A stretch of DNA of 64,000 bases from BD1-7 clade bacterium (GCA_902705865.1 CACSIO010000012.1:744001-808000), one strand, 5' to 3'; shown: positions 1-9,619, counted from the stretch's first letter. A program made the numbers and translations. The notes: generated by a model not told the origin, from the letters alone.

Positions 1-1
1 T

Positions 2-358
2 GTTTTGCATGAATTTTCCCATCAATTGGACTCGGAAACGGGGGCCGCTAATGGAACGCCTCTTTTGCCTAACAAAGACTATCAACGATGGGCGAACATC
101 CTTGATACCGAATTATCTGCACTTCGTTATGCGGCGTCGCTGCAGATAGATAGTGTTATGGATAAGTACGGAGCAACTAGCGAAGCTGAATTTTTCGCGG
201 TGGCGACAGAAACTTTCTTTGGGAAACCGTATCAACTTGCTCAACGGCATAGCGAGTTATTCCAGATACTCGTTAAGTACTATCAGTTTGACCCCCGTCA
301 ATGGCAGGATGAGCCCTTGTATGAACCTATTGACGACAATGCAGCTGATCGTTCATAA
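2..358 (+). CDS. mtfA: MtfA-type zinc metallopeptidase, C-terminal part (5' end outside window)
   Basis: The reading frame is open from the window edge and ends at a TAA at 356-358, so only about the last 118 residues are seen. It begins in the zinc-binding HEFSH motif (an HExxH site) followed by QLD, and continues into the segment ESEFFA-like 'AEFFAVATETFFGKP'. Both are typical of the MtfA/PF06167 family. In enterobacteria MtfA is a cytosolic peptidase that binds the glucose-PTS repressor Mlc (DgsA). Whether that partner exists here cannot be seen. The N-terminal third, including the true start, is missing only because the window starts there; nothing suggests a broken gene. No operon partner is evident: the next gene starts about 60 bp downstream and codes for an unrelated exported protein. 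Confidence 0.85.
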   Translation, partial: VLHEFSHQLDSETGAANGTPLLPNKDYQRWANILDTELSALRYAASLQIDSVMDKYGATSEAEFFAVATETFFGKPYQLAQRHSELFQILVKYYQFDPRQWQDEPLYEPIDDNAADRS

Positions 359-419
359 ATAAACAATTAGATCTCTATCAATTAGGTTTCTGCCAAAGAT
401 GATTCTCAAAGGTCACGAT

Positions 420-773
420 ATGCAAGGTCGCTATATGCAAGGTTACCGCCAAGCCGGTCACCGAATTCTCCGTTCTCTTTCTGCCGCGACTTTACTTGGC
501 GCTGCCGCTTTGTCGGCGCAAGTTAGTGCAGAAAACTGGTTGTGCTCGCATACCAATACAAACGATCAAAGAACGATAAACATTATTTACCACAACCCAC
601 CAAGCCATGTTCCTTGTGAGGTGGTTTACACAAAAGCTGGAACGACCACGACATTGTGGCGTGCAAATAATCAATCCGGGTATTGCGAGAATAAGGCGGC
701 CGCCTTTGTAGCGAAGCAAAAAGGGTGGGGGTGGCAATGCCAAGAGCGTTCGTCGACCCCGCCAGCGCAATAG
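420..773 (+). CDS. small exported protein of unknown function
   Basis: About 112-117 residues with a clear Sec-type N-terminus: basic residues (RQAGHRILR), a hydrophobic Leu/Ala core and an AQVSA-like cleavage site just before ENWLC. The mature part is about 80 residues with four cysteines (WLCSH, VPCEV, GYCEN, WQCQE), suggesting two periplasmic disulfides, and ends in a short Ser/Pro-rich tail. I do not recognise the family. Three in-frame ATGs are possible (399, 420, 435). The 11-bp word ATATGCAAGGT is tandemly repeated at 418-428 and 433-443, so the ATG at 435 has an AAGG about 6 bp upstream and that at 420 has its own AAGG. It lies alone between mtfA and the 3' end of the T6SS leftward arm, so no role is inferred. 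Confidence 0.65.
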   Translation: MQGRYMQGYRQAGHRILRSLSAATLLGAAALSAQVSAENWLCSHTNTNDQRTINIIYHNPPSHVPCEVVYTKAGTTTTLWRANNQSGYCENKAAAFVAKQKGWGWQCQERSSTPPAQ

Positions 774-807
774 CCTCCCGCGTATTAACCACGGGAAGCG
801 TGAACGC

Positions 808-2652
808 TCAGGTGAGTACCAGCACCCCGGTCAGGTTATCTCGTGCTGGCCCTTTGAGAAGGTGGGTTTGAATTGCATTGACGGCGGTTTCTGCAGTGTT
901 GTTGTCGTGAATACACTTAGCGAGATGAGTTTCATCAGTTTCATTGTAAACACCATCTGAGCATAGAAAAAACGCATCACCCAATTGCGGCGTATGGTAA
1001 AACACATCAAGTGTTAGTTGTTTGTCGCCCCCCACGGCTCGGGTAATCAGGTTTTTTGCCGGAAAGTCTGCTGCTGTCTTCGCAATGCCTGCATCGATAT
1101 GTTCTTGTTCGACACTGTGGTCACGTGATAGTGGTATTAAAGCACCATCTCGTACTAGATAGACTCGGCTATCTCCAGCCCAAAACACAGCTGCTTGATT
1201 GCCTCGCAGTAACAAGCCGGCAACAGTGCTGCCGCAGATGTTTTTCTCAGAGTGGTTTTCTGCATAGTCTTGAAGCTGTTGATTCACATCATCTAACGAA
1301 AAACGTAAACGTTCGAGAACCTGTTCGAAACTGCCAGTATTATCGACGGACTCAATCGCCTGAACCACAGCTTGACTGGCATATGCGCCGTCTGTGTGTC
1401 CGCCCATTCCATCGGCAACGACAAAAATGCCACTGGATGGCATCAACAGCATGGAATCCTCGTTCCATTCCCGATAGTTACCCGAATCTGAAAAACCGGC
1501 ACTTTCTGGAAGCGGATGATAAACACCAGGGCTGATATCTCGTTGTAATACCTTGGCTCTGCTTGCTTGTGCATCAATAGCGGGCGAGATAGTAATGTCT
1601 TCGTCAGAACGAATAAGCTGCACCAGATCTGATTCCGAGTCAGATAATTCTTCCAAACATTCGACTGGATCGTTTTCGATGTCAAATTTTGCAGTAACCG
1701 GTTGCACTGTGTCGCTATGCTGAGGGGCGGTGATGTCCCATAGCTCGTTGGACGTCTGTGTTGAGTAAGGCGACTCCGTCGTGGTTTGTTTGGCGTCAGA
1801 GTGTCGGTTGAGGTAATGGGGTTCTGTGTAATCTGAATTGGGTAATGGTGACGGTTCCTGAGCCTCTTGGTGGTGTTGGCGTAATTCATCAATTTGCCGG
1901 CTTGGCTCTGGGCATTTGGGGCCTCGAAGATCCGCGGTTTGCCATTTATGCTCCTTCCACGAACCATCGAGAAGACCTGCAAACTGGTCTCCCGCGGGCA
2001 GATTAGCGCACATCAGACAATTACTTGTAGATTGGTCGTTATTCTGTTGCCACCAAAAACTAAATGGGCTCTGTTGTCCAAGCATCGCAGAAAACAACAG
2101 GCTGCTTGTCGCTTGCGCAAAACCGTTGTCGTTTGAGACCGTCATCTGCAAGTGCAGACTCTTATTGACCAGTTCACTCATGCTGATCTGTTGAAAAGGG
2201 CCGGTATCTTTTACCCATGCCGCATTGAGGGTAGTTAGTTGTTGGTCGAAAGCGTCTGTGTCTGGGTGGTAACCCTCGAGCATATCGAGCATTAATTCTT
2301 CAATCGATTGATACCATTGATCAGCAGCGGGGCTGAGCATATGGCAAAAAGCTGTAGCCGGAACCGCTTGAGATATTGTGAGTGGAAAATAGCGCCCGAC
2401 GCTATCAACACTCGGTACGATCACACCACAATATGCATGATCATCAATGATGCCGGGGCTGATGCCAAAACGCCATATCGGGCTTGTTAGGTAAATGTCG
2501 AGCCATTGGCTACCTAACATCTGCTGGCTACGAGCAAGGTTATGTTTTAACCATTCATCCCAGCGATTAAGAAACGCAGGCGTTATCCGTCGATGAATGA
2601 AATCTCCGGTCATCGGGAGCTTGCCAAAAAATCCAGGGGTCGGGATCGCCAT
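808..2652 (-). CDS. tagF-pppA: TagF-PppA fusion, T6SS post-translational repressor/phosphatase
   Basis: Two domains sit in one 614-aa protein. Residues about 5-235 match the TagF family, with a PGFFGKLPMTGDFI start and a later SVGRYFPL motif. A low-complexity linker (about 240-385) leads to a PP2C-type Ser/Thr phosphatase at about 386-614. The phosphatase has its metal-binding and core motifs: NED near 397, ADGMGGH at 413-419, GSTVAG, AGDSRVY and CSDGVY. In T6SSs of the Pseudomonas H1 type, PppA removes phosphate from the FHA protein, and TagF represses the system independently. Fused forms are known, for instance in Agrobacterium. It is the last gene of the leftward arm, 9 bp after tssM. No PpkA-type kinase was found in the window, so the phosphorylating partner is unaccounted for. 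The catalytic residues look intact. Confidence 0.92.
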   Translation of the reverse strand: MAIPTPGFFGKLPMTGDFIHRRITPAFLNRWDEWLKHNLARSQQMLGSQWLDIYLTSPIWRFGISPGIIDDHAYCGVIVPSVDSVGRYFPLTISQAVPATAFCHMLSPAADQWYQSIEELMLDMLEGYHPDTDAFDQQLTTLNAAWVKDTGPFQQISMSELVNKSLHLQMTVSNDNGFAQATSSLLFSAMLGQQSPFSFWWQQNNDQSTSNCLMCANLPAGDQFAGLLDGSWKEHKWQTADLRGPKCPEPSRQIDELRQHHQEAQEPSPLPNSDYTEPHYLNRHSDAKQTTTESPYSTQTSNELWDITAPQHSDTVQPVTAKFDIENDPVECLEELSDSESDLVQLIRSDEDITISPAIDAQASRAKVLQRDISPGVYHPLPESAGFSDSGNYREWNEDSMLLMPSSGIFVVADGMGGHTDGAYASQAVVQAIESVDNTGSFEQVLERLRFSLDDVNQQLQDYAENHSEKNICGSTVAGLLLRGNQAAVFWAGDSRVYLVRDGALIPLSRDHSVEQEHIDAGIAKTAADFPAKNLITRAVGGDKQLTLDVFYHTPQLGDAFFLCSDGVYNETDETHLAKCIHDNNTAETAVNAIQTHLLKGPARDNLTGVLVLT

Positions 2653-2661
2653 ATCAGATTC

Positions 2662-5600
2662 CTACAGCTGTGTCGGGCACGAAAAGTACATATTGTTCAT
2701 GATGCGGTAAGGGTTGGTGCTTGCCCCGGCCATCAGACTGTATTCGGCTTTATAGCCGCCGGCGTCGAATGTCAGGTCAAAACGCTCGGTGTTCCGCGTT
2801 TTCTTAACCTGCATTTTGTTGAGCATCCGGAACCACCCCCACGGGCCTTCCTCTTGTAAAACAGCGATTCTGCCGTCGATCTGACGCATCTCAAGACGAG
2901 CGCCGGACCCTGGATTTACGCCAGGCCAGGCCAGTTCGTTGGTTAATAGTGGGCCAAACTCGTAGCCGATCATCTGGCCGTCGATATTCAGCTGCAATCG
3001 GCTAAGACCGGCATCCATTTGTTTCGGTGTCAGGCTGAACGTAAATTCGGGTTGGTGACTACCGTATTTGAAAAAGGCGCGCTTTATATAGGAAGCTTTT
3101 TCAAACGCACGCAGTGCTTGTGAAGACAAATCAATCGGTGCGGTCTGCGAGCGGCGTACGGCCCAAGGTGACTGCGATGCATCAACGTACTTTTGCAGGT
3201 GGCGTTTGAAGAAAGTGTCCATTGTGCCGCCATAGCCAAAGAACTGGGCAAAGTCGTCGAGCTGGATATCAGATTCTGCGGCAGGGCTCACCGGATATCG
3301 GTTAGCAATGGCACGTTGGCAGAAACCCAGCACTTCGGATGCCCACATTTGATTGAGGTGCTCGACAACGCCGCTTTGTGACAAGCTGGCACTGCGCGAG
3401 ACGATGCGAGTCATGAGCGGTTTCAGGAAGATGTCTGGTTGGCTATCGAGCATGAAATTCATTTTTTTCAGGATAGCGTTGCCTTTTTGAGCGAGGCCGG
3501 GCGGGATAGCACCATCAATACTTTCGTAAGAAATCGCACTCATAAATTTGTAAAGCTCGCTGAACTCATCAAGCACGGGTGTGATCGGCAGTGGGGCAGA
3601 ATCTCGCGATTTCACGGTTTGGTTCAATTCATAGAATTCTCGGGTGACAGGGTCATGATCAAACGATGCTTCGGTATCAATATTCAGTTCTTGTTGCGTA
3701 CCTAGCATACGGCTGAGTTTGTTTTGGGCGACACGCACTGCTGTAGATGATGCGACATCGACCACCTCGTTATCAACGAGCGATAAATGAGTCTGTTCAC
3801 GTACACCTTCGATAAGAAGAACAACCGGAGAATCTTTACCTGATAGGGTGCTTAGCACACGTGAGGCTTCGTCAAATGAACTGAATGGCAAAATGTCGAT
3901 ATCTGCCAGTAAGGCCCGATAGTGGTTTTTGTAGTCATTCAGGTAGCGCATTTCTACCCGCTTGATGATAGCGTTCTGGTCGATCGAATCTGTGCGCGAT
4001 TGCTGATTGCCATAAACCCAGGCTTCTCCTAAGACGTCTTCGGCAATACGTGCAATCTCGCCGTTCATGAGCTGGCGATAGACCTGTTTGGTATAGAGCG
4101 GTTCGATGCCTTCCGAGAGGCTCTTTCCGCTTTTTCGAATAAATACCAGGTCTGCTGAGGCGCGACCGGCAGCATCATAGATTGAGAATTGTGGGTATTT
4201 GTCCCAATTCAGTTGTTGGATGCGCGCATAAATTTGTTCATCAAAGCTGATGGCGCGAAGGTTTGCCTGCGTTTGCTCAATCAGTTTTTGATCAAGCGGC
4301 ATGGGCAGTGGACCAGGTCGCGTCGCAAATAAAGCGTTAAGGTGCTCAACAAATTCAAGTCGTTGCTCGCGTGTGAGTGTGCGATCGAACCTTTTCAGCC
4401 AGCTTTCGCGAAAGAATGCATTGACTTCATTGGCATCGTAATGGTCATCAGATCCGAGCATAAGGTAGGTGCGTAGCGCAACGTACTGATAGGTGAGGGG
4501 GGTATCTGGGTTCGCTAGCTGACGTTCGAGCATGACCATTAATCGTGCCAGCAGCATCTTATTCAAAACACGTTCATACGCGACGGTATTTTGTGTTTGC
4601 AGCTTACTTTGTTGCTGGAGTCCAAAGCCGCTGTACCATGGTGATGACAGCGCATCTTGTGGGTTTTCTAGTGGTATTGTCGTGGCGTCTTCCCGCGTAT
4701 TTGATGCGTTTCGAATACGGTTTAATGCATCGAGCGTGTTGATCGGGTCAAGATCATAAATCGAAACATCTGACACCGCTTGCTGAGCTGTTGTTAGGTT
4801 AGTGGAGACACGATCTACGTAGGCATCATTGTAGAAATAGCTGCCCGCCCAAAAGCTGCAGATGGCGAGTGTAATCAGCGCAGTAGTTGCGATGGTTGAG
4901 CGTCTAAGCCAGGCCAGCTTATTTTCGAATTTCTGGTTAGAGCCGGCTAATCCCGCTTCCGGGAATACAATCTTGGACATAACATCCTTGATAAAGAAGC
5001 TCTTGCCTTCACTTGCCTGACCTTGCGGGCTGAAACCTGCTTGCGAATTTTGTGCAAGGCGATTGACCAAGCGGTCAATCGGCGTTCCTTCCTGAGTCCC
5101 GCTGGTAAAATATACTCCGCGTAACATCGCATCGTGTTCGTAGCGCGTGTTCTCAAAAATATCATTTAAAAACTCGCTGAGTGTCTCTTTGAACATCTGC
5201 ATTTGTGTCGGAAAGGCATTAATTTGTGCTGCCCGATCGAGATTTCTTTCATGGTGAACACGCTGCACGACACGCGTATTCAAGCGTTGAATCAATTGAT
5301 CGAAGTTCCAGTCAAACGCTTGCGTAGGGCTGGTATTGCCGTCGGCTGTTCTACCGTCTGGCGATGGTGCTTGTAAATCGAATGTCATGCCCCAAGGTTG
5401 TTCACGATCTCTGGCATCGAGGTCTGCGAAGAAGGTTTCGAAACCAGCCAGCAAATCAGTTTTGGTGACTAACACATAGATAGGGAAGTGAATGCCGAGT
5501 TGCTCGTGGAGTTCCTTGATACGTTGTTTGATAGCCGAAACATGTTCAGTACGTTTTGCTTTGCTTTGCATTAACAAGTCGCTGGCACTGATTGCGATAA

Positions 5601-6261
5601 ACACACCGTTAATAGGCTGGCGTTTACGATACTTCTTCAGCAATGATAAAAACCCCGTCCAGGCACTAGCATCGAGGTCTTTATTACTGTCTTGTGTCAC
5701 ATAGCGCCCGGCAGTATCGATCATTACGGCCTGATCGGTGAACCACCAGTCACAGTTGCGTGTGCCGCCGACGCCTTGTATTGCTTGCTCGCCTAACTTT
5801 TCCGAAAGAGGGAATTTCAGGCCGGAGTTCAATAGTGCGGTTGTTTTCCCGCTGCCCGGCGGGCCAACGATGATGTACCACGGCAACCCATAAATATTCG
5901 TGCGTTTGGAAAAACGACCGCCCTTTCTGTTGATGAGTGTCAATGCTTCTTTGAAGCGTTGTTGCAGGGTCGACAATTCCTCTTTGGCGAACTCATCGGC
6001 GTTGTCGCTTTCCATTATTGCCAGGTCATCACTCATGGCCTTGTCTTTGCGTTGTTGCATCAGCAACGAAACAAGACGCTTAATTATCCAAATCAAAGTA
6101 ACGACAGTGATGAGAATAATCTGCGCGTTAGTAGTGGCTAACGGCTGAATAGCACCGATGCTAATGAGGGGGCCAACAACAACGACTAACATCGCGAATA
6201 ACAGCAGGGACAAAATACCCAGTGTCCAAGGGTTTAAAAGTACAGCTTTTATCTTTTTCAT
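2662..6261 (-). CDS. tssM: T6SS membrane-complex protein TssM (IcmF)
   Basis: 1199 residues, the usual size for TssM. Two N-terminal membrane segments (about 13-33 and 45-62) and a third (about 456-476) flank a cytoplasmic NTPase-like domain. That domain has a Walker A motif GPPGSGKT at 133-140, a Walker B-like MIDTAG near 180-185 and a TKTD motif at 266-269. The rest is the large periplasmic region that reaches TssJ. TssM is the inner-membrane scaffold of the TssJLM trans-envelope complex that anchors the baseplate. The gene follows tssL by 5 bp and precedes tagF-pppA by 9 bp, so co-translation is likely. The Walker A lysine and threonine are kept, so this copy may bind nucleotide, whereas many TssM homologues have lost it. 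I see no frameshift. Confidence 0.97.
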   Translation of the reverse strand: MKKIKAVLLNPWTLGILSLLLFAMLVVVVGPLISIGAIQPLATTNAQIILITVVTLIWIIKRLVSLLMQQRKDKAMSDDLAIMESDNADEFAKEELSTLQQRFKEALTLINRKGGRFSKRTNIYGLPWYIIVGPPGSGKTTALLNSGLKFPLSEKLGEQAIQGVGGTRNCDWWFTDQAVMIDTAGRYVTQDSNKDLDASAWTGFLSLLKKYRKRQPINGVFIAISASDLLMQSKAKRTEHVSAIKQRIKELHEQLGIHFPIYVLVTKTDLLAGFETFFADLDARDREQPWGMTFDLQAPSPDGRTADGNTSPTQAFDWNFDQLIQRLNTRVVQRVHHERNLDRAAQINAFPTQMQMFKETLSEFLNDIFENTRYEHDAMLRGVYFTSGTQEGTPIDRLVNRLAQNSQAGFSPQGQASEGKSFFIKDVMSKIVFPEAGLAGSNQKFENKLAWLRRSTIATTALITLAICSFWAGSYFYNDAYVDRVSTNLTTAQQAVSDVSIYDLDPINTLDALNRIRNASNTREDATTIPLENPQDALSSPWYSGFGLQQQSKLQTQNTVAYERVLNKMLLARLMVMLERQLANPDTPLTYQYVALRTYLMLGSDDHYDANEVNAFFRESWLKRFDRTLTREQRLEFVEHLNALFATRPGPLPMPLDQKLIEQTQANLRAISFDEQIYARIQQLNWDKYPQFSIYDAAGRASADLVFIRKSGKSLSEGIEPLYTKQVYRQLMNGEIARIAEDVLGEAWVYGNQQSRTDSIDQNAIIKRVEMRYLNDYKNHYRALLADIDILPFSSFDEASRVLSTLSGKDSPVVLLIEGVREQTHLSLVDNEVVDVASSTAVRVAQNKLSRMLGTQQELNIDTEASFDHDPVTREFYELNQTVKSRDSAPLPITPVLDEFSELYKFMSAISYESIDGAIPPGLAQKGNAILKKMNFMLDSQPDIFLKPLMTRIVSRSASLSQSGVVEHLNQMWASEVLGFCQRAIANRYPVSPAAESDIQLDDFAQFFGYGGTMDTFFKRHLQKYVDASQSPWAVRRSQTAPIDLSSQALRAFEKASYIKRAFFKYGSHQPEFTFSLTPKQMDAGLSRLQLNIDGQMIGYEFGPLLTNELAWPGVNPGSGARLEMRQIDGRIAVLQEEGPWGWFRMLNKMQVKKTRNTERFDLTFDAGGYKAEYSLMAGASTNPYRIMNNMYFSCPTQL

Positions 6262-6266
6262 TGTTA

Positions 6267-7628
6267 TCAGCTTAAATACAGGTTGATTTCAACGCGGCGA
6301 TTGACTGCCCGGTTTTGAGCGCTGTTGTTAGGAACTAGCGGTTGTAGGTCAGCGCGGCCTTCAGTACTGATATTTTTTTCAGGTAACTGGGTGCTTAGAA
6401 ATTCAGCAATGGACTCCGCACGCTTAGTCGATAGTTGCCAATTGCTAGGGAATTGCAGTGTGCGAATCGGTTCGTTATCGGTATGCCCTACAACGAGGAT
6501 TGAGGCTTTTTCTCGGGCAATCGCATCAGCGATGCGCTTGAGTAGTGGACGTTTATTCTGGCTAATTTGCGCGCTTGCCGGATTAAACAAGCCGTGACCT
6601 GAAACGATAATTTGTATGCCTTCGGCGGTGCTTTTAATCGCAATCTCGCCGCTTTCGATATCTGCATTGAGCGTACGTGATAGCTCTGATACCAGTGTTC
6701 GGGTGTTTGTCGCTCTGGGTTTACGCACTAGTTGTTCGATATTGCTGCCGATAGCGGATGCTTGAATTGCAACAGGATCCGAGGCGTGGTTGAGTGTAAA
6801 AAACAACGACATAAATACGATTAATGAAAGGCTGATACCGGCAATTAAGCTACCCCACATGAGTCGATTGTCTGCCAGCAGGGTGCGTGCGTTGTGGATG
6901 CCATTGACGTTGGGTGACAGCTCGCGGGTCGCTTCAGGGCGATGCGGTTGAATGGCGTGATACAGGTTTTCACTGATTTGCGCTAATTCAAAGTGCCCAC
7001 CATTATCGAATCGATACTTGCCCTCAAAACCGAGGTTTAACATTACGTAGCAAAGCTCCAGCAAATCAATATTGCTGGCTGGGTTTTGCAGTAATAGCTG
7101 AACAATTTCAAAGAACTTTACGCCGCCGAGGGCGTTGTTGTGGAAGGTCATCAGCAGGCTACGCTGAGTCCAGATGCTTTGTGCTCCCCACGGTGTCGAC
7201 ATCACCATTTCATCAATAAATGTGCATATCAGGTAGCGGGTAGTGACGGTGTGTTCTTTCGATACGCCCGCTTGCTGCAGTCTTTCGTCCAATCTTTTGA
7301 TATCGGCGCACGTTTGTTGAAAGACAGCGTTGGAATCACCGACGTGGTTGGTATTTCGCAGGTGGGTTCCCAGAGTTATCAATGGCGTAGCGGCAGATAA
7401 CAACAAATTGGGTGTTTGTTGCGTATTGATGGGTTGCGATGTTCCGGTTTTACCGATGGTGCCCGTTGGGCCGGGTGATTGCCGATTGGCTCCGGGATTG
7501 GCTGTCGGGCCGGGGGCCCCCACCGGAGTGTTGGGGCTGGCAGGGCGGTTTCTACGATTGCCAGGGCGAGGCACAAATACGGTATGGTCACCATTAGACT
7601 GACCAAAAAAGTCTGTGTTGTCTGACAT
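6267..7628 (-). CDS. tssL: T6SS membrane-complex protein TssL with OmpA-type peptidoglycan-binding domain
   Basis: 453 residues. The first 70 are a Pro/Gly/Thr-rich, probably disordered tail. A DotU/TssL cytoplasmic domain (about 75-235) follows, with a conserved FIDEMVMSTPWG motif. A single membrane segment lies at about 257-279. The C-terminus (about 330-453) is a periplasmic OmpA-like domain with HTDNEPI near the middle and a NRRVEINLYL end, which binds peptidoglycan. TssL without this domain is common; such systems rely on a separate anchor protein, so this is the specialised form. It works with TssM and TssJ in the envelope complex and contacts the baseplate through TssK. It lies between tssK (5 bp upstream) and tssM (5 bp downstream). 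Confidence 0.97.
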   Translation of the reverse strand: MSDNTDFFGQSNGDHTVFVPRPGNRRNRPASPNTPVGAPGPTANPGANRQSPGPTGTIGKTGTSQPINTQQTPNLLLSAATPLITLGTHLRNTNHVGDSNAVFQQTCADIKRLDERLQQAGVSKEHTVTTRYLICTFIDEMVMSTPWGAQSIWTQRSLLMTFHNNALGGVKFFEIVQLLLQNPASNIDLLELCYVMLNLGFEGKYRFDNGGHFELAQISENLYHAIQPHRPEATRELSPNVNGIHNARTLLADNRLMWGSLIAGISLSLIVFMSLFFTLNHASDPVAIQASAIGSNIEQLVRKPRATNTRTLVSELSRTLNADIESGEIAIKSTAEGIQIIVSGHGLFNPASAQISQNKRPLLKRIADAIAREKASILVVGHTDNEPIRTLQFPSNWQLSTKRAESIAEFLSTQLPEKNISTEGRADLQPLVPNNSAQNRAVNRRVEINLYLS

Positions 7629-7633
7629 GACGG

Positions 7634-8971
7634 TTACCTTTGTACTGCCCAGAACTGGAGTTTAATGCCAGGGATATTGCCGGCAATATGAATCGCGAAA
7701 CCGGTAGAGCCCTTCAGTGACTGCCAAGCGTTGGATGATCGATCTAGCTCATAGAAGATATAACCATCATGGTATGGCAGCTCTCGCGGGTTATATGGCA
7801 AGAGCTTTAAGTTGATGCCGGGAAGGCTTGCCATAATGATGTCTCGGATAGTTTCTATCGCGCTAACCTTGGCTTGGTTGTTAAACATCTGTTGCAGCTC
7901 GGCGGTAGGCAGATCAGCCTTAACGGCGACGATAAAGGTGGCAGTATCGAATAAGTCAGGATCGTTGACTGGTGCGCGATAAATACCGTATTTCGGTTCT
8001 TTGAGCGGTATCGCAAATGACCGCTTCTTGGTCGATAGGGTCGATAGTGCATCACGTAATTGTTGGTCGAGCGGAGCGAATGCGGTATGAAGTTCATCGT
8101 GACGATAGGGTTCGACATCGGCCATTAAACGCTGATCAGAGAACGTCGACAGTTCGCCAACTAACATCAACAGATGTTGGTAGAGAGCTTCCGGATGAAT
8201 CGTGGGTAAACGCGTCAGATGCCGTATCAGCTGCGTATAGCGGTTGATGAGTTGTAGTGACAGGAAATCTTCGACCTCCGCAACACCGCCCGTACCAGTG
8301 GCACTGGCTGATATACGTGATGAAAGCTCCTTACTGCGTTGCTGAAGTAATCCAAGGGTGTTTTTCATCAGGCTCATCAAGCGCGGCGATTGACATGCAT
8401 TGATGCTGGGTGGGATGTGATCTTCATTGAGAGCGATAATTTTGTCTTTCGAGCATTCCACTAAATCGGCTACGCTGATGCAGCTGTATTCTGAACGGCT
8501 GTCGTTTTCCAATAGAAGACTTAATCGCAGGCTCCCGACATAGAGGGTTGTTTTGTCATATGTGCTGCTGGTGACATCGTTTACTTCAATTGATCGCGCA
8601 TTGTAGCGCTGCATACCTGATTCGCTGTGCTCAAAGAATACTTCGGTTTCACTGGAGCGTAGTGGCAGGCAGAGATAGGCTTTTTCGTTGAGAGCACCTT
8701 CCTGAATTTCCAGTGGCACCGGCGCAGGATCATCTTCCGGAATATTAAAAGGCGTGCCATCTGGCATAATGCCGGTTGCGGATTTAATCGCGATTTTTCC
8801 TTGCTGCAACAGAACACGATCCAGTGTTAGTTCGTCAAACCCCCACAAGTAAGGATGTTGACTATCGCAACGCTTATTGACGTAGCTTTCGGTGTATCGC
8901 CCGTCTTGTTGGAAGTGAGCGGGTTTTATAAATAGGCCTTCAGACCAGATAACTTTATTTTCTCGAGACAC
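7634..8971 (-). CDS. tssK: T6SS baseplate protein TssK
   Basis: A 445-aa protein starting SRENKVIWSEGLFIKPAHFQQ-like, the hallmark N-terminus of TssK (VasE/ImpJ family, PF05936). TssK forms trimers that connect the baseplate (TssEFG) to the TssLM membrane complex. I prefer the GTG at 8971 over the TTG at 8989, because an AAAGGA Shine-Dalgarno lies about 6 bp before the GTG and family members begin at this point. No membrane segment is evident, as expected for a cytosolic component. It follows the tssJ lipoprotein gene by about 135 bp, a larger gap than the others in this arm, so an internal promoter is possible but no clear one was seen. It is nearly contiguous with tssL. Confidence 0.96.
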   Translation of the reverse strand: MSRENKVIWSEGLFIKPAHFQQDGRYTESYVNKRCDSQHPYLWGFDELTLDRVLLQQGKIAIKSATGIMPDGTPFNIPEDDPAPVPLEIQEGALNEKAYLCLPLRSSETEVFFEHSESGMQRYNARSIEVNDVTSSTYDKTTLYVGSLRLSLLLENDSRSEYSCISVADLVECSKDKIIALNEDHIPPSINACQSPRLMSLMKNTLGLLQQRSKELSSRISASATGTGGVAEVEDFLSLQLINRYTQLIRHLTRLPTIHPEALYQHLLMLVGELSTFSDQRLMADVEPYRHDELHTAFAPLDQQLRDALSTLSTKKRSFAIPLKEPKYGIYRAPVNDPDLFDTATFIVAVKADLPTAELQQMFNNQAKVSAIETIRDIIMASLPGINLKLLPYNPRELPYHDGYIFYELDRSSNAWQSLKGSTGFAIHIAGNIPGIKLQFWAVQR

Positions 8972-9106
8972 AACGAATCCTTTTGTCAATTTGCGTCGCA
9001 GTTTCAGGGTGCGGGTATCAGCCTGAATCTCGCTTTTAATTCCGTATGCTAGGTAGCCGAAACAGAGGGTTGAATCGGCCCGTTACCTGCCAATTTGCTT
9101 GGATAC

Positions 9107-9619
9107 TCAGTCTTTTAAAGCGATATCAACAGAGAGACGTTTCACTTCGATAACCAGTTCTTCGCCTTTTAGGCCAGGCTTACACCCCATGAAACATTTC
9201 TCTGGCGTTAATACATGAGCGCCCCATTTGGCTTGGTCCACATCCCGAAATGCTGCTATAACAGCGACGGCCTTCGTTTCAGGCGGTGCATCGAGTTCGA
9301 TTTCCTTATCTTCATCGGCTTGGGCTTGGAGGCGGGTGACTTTCAGCAATTGGTCACTAAGCGTTTGTTCGGGCTTGCTGTAGAGGTCGTAGAAGCCTGC
9401 CTTGGTAAAGTTGCTGACATCGGTAAGATAGAAAATAGAGAGATTGACCGGGCGTGATTCGCCGCTGATATCCGGGTTGATGGTAGACGACGTATTTAAG
9501 TAGGTATCGACTTCCAGATCTTTATTCTTATTCGACGAGCAAGCCGTCGACAATAAGAGCATCATGGTGGCGGCGAGCAGTGCTGCCATTTTAGTCAGAA
9601 GGTTTAATCTAGATTTCAT
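9107..9619 (-). CDS. tssJ: T6SS outer-membrane lipoprotein TssJ
   Basis: About 170 residues. An N-terminal signal with a hydrophobic stretch ends in a lipobox LSTAC followed by SSNKNKD, so it is a lipoprotein anchored in the outer membrane. The body matches the TssJ/VasD family: a VNLSIFYLTDVSNF strand, a YDLYSKPEQTL segment and a WGAHVLTPEKCFMGC end region. TssJ binds the periplasmic C-terminus of TssM and completes the TssJLM complex. An upstream TTG at 9646 would add nine residues. The ATG at 9619 gives a more usual lipoprotein signal and is preferred, although its ribosome site is weak. It sits between tagH and tssK in the leftward arm. Confidence 0.93.
   Translation of the reverse strand: MKSRLNLLTKMAALLAATMMLLLSTACSSNKNKDLEVDTYLNTSSTINPDISGESRPVNLSIFYLTDVSNFTKAGFYDLYSKPEQTLSDQLLKVTRLQAQADEDKEIELDAPPETKAVAVIAAFRDVDQAKWGAHVLTPEKCFMGCKPGLKGEELVIEVKRLSVDIALKD

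Noticed and set aside
1443-1982. A 179-codon frame within tagF-pppA
   Set aside because: It is a same-strand frame shifted against the linker of the clear TagF-PppA protein; its product is low-complexity and has no family resemblance.
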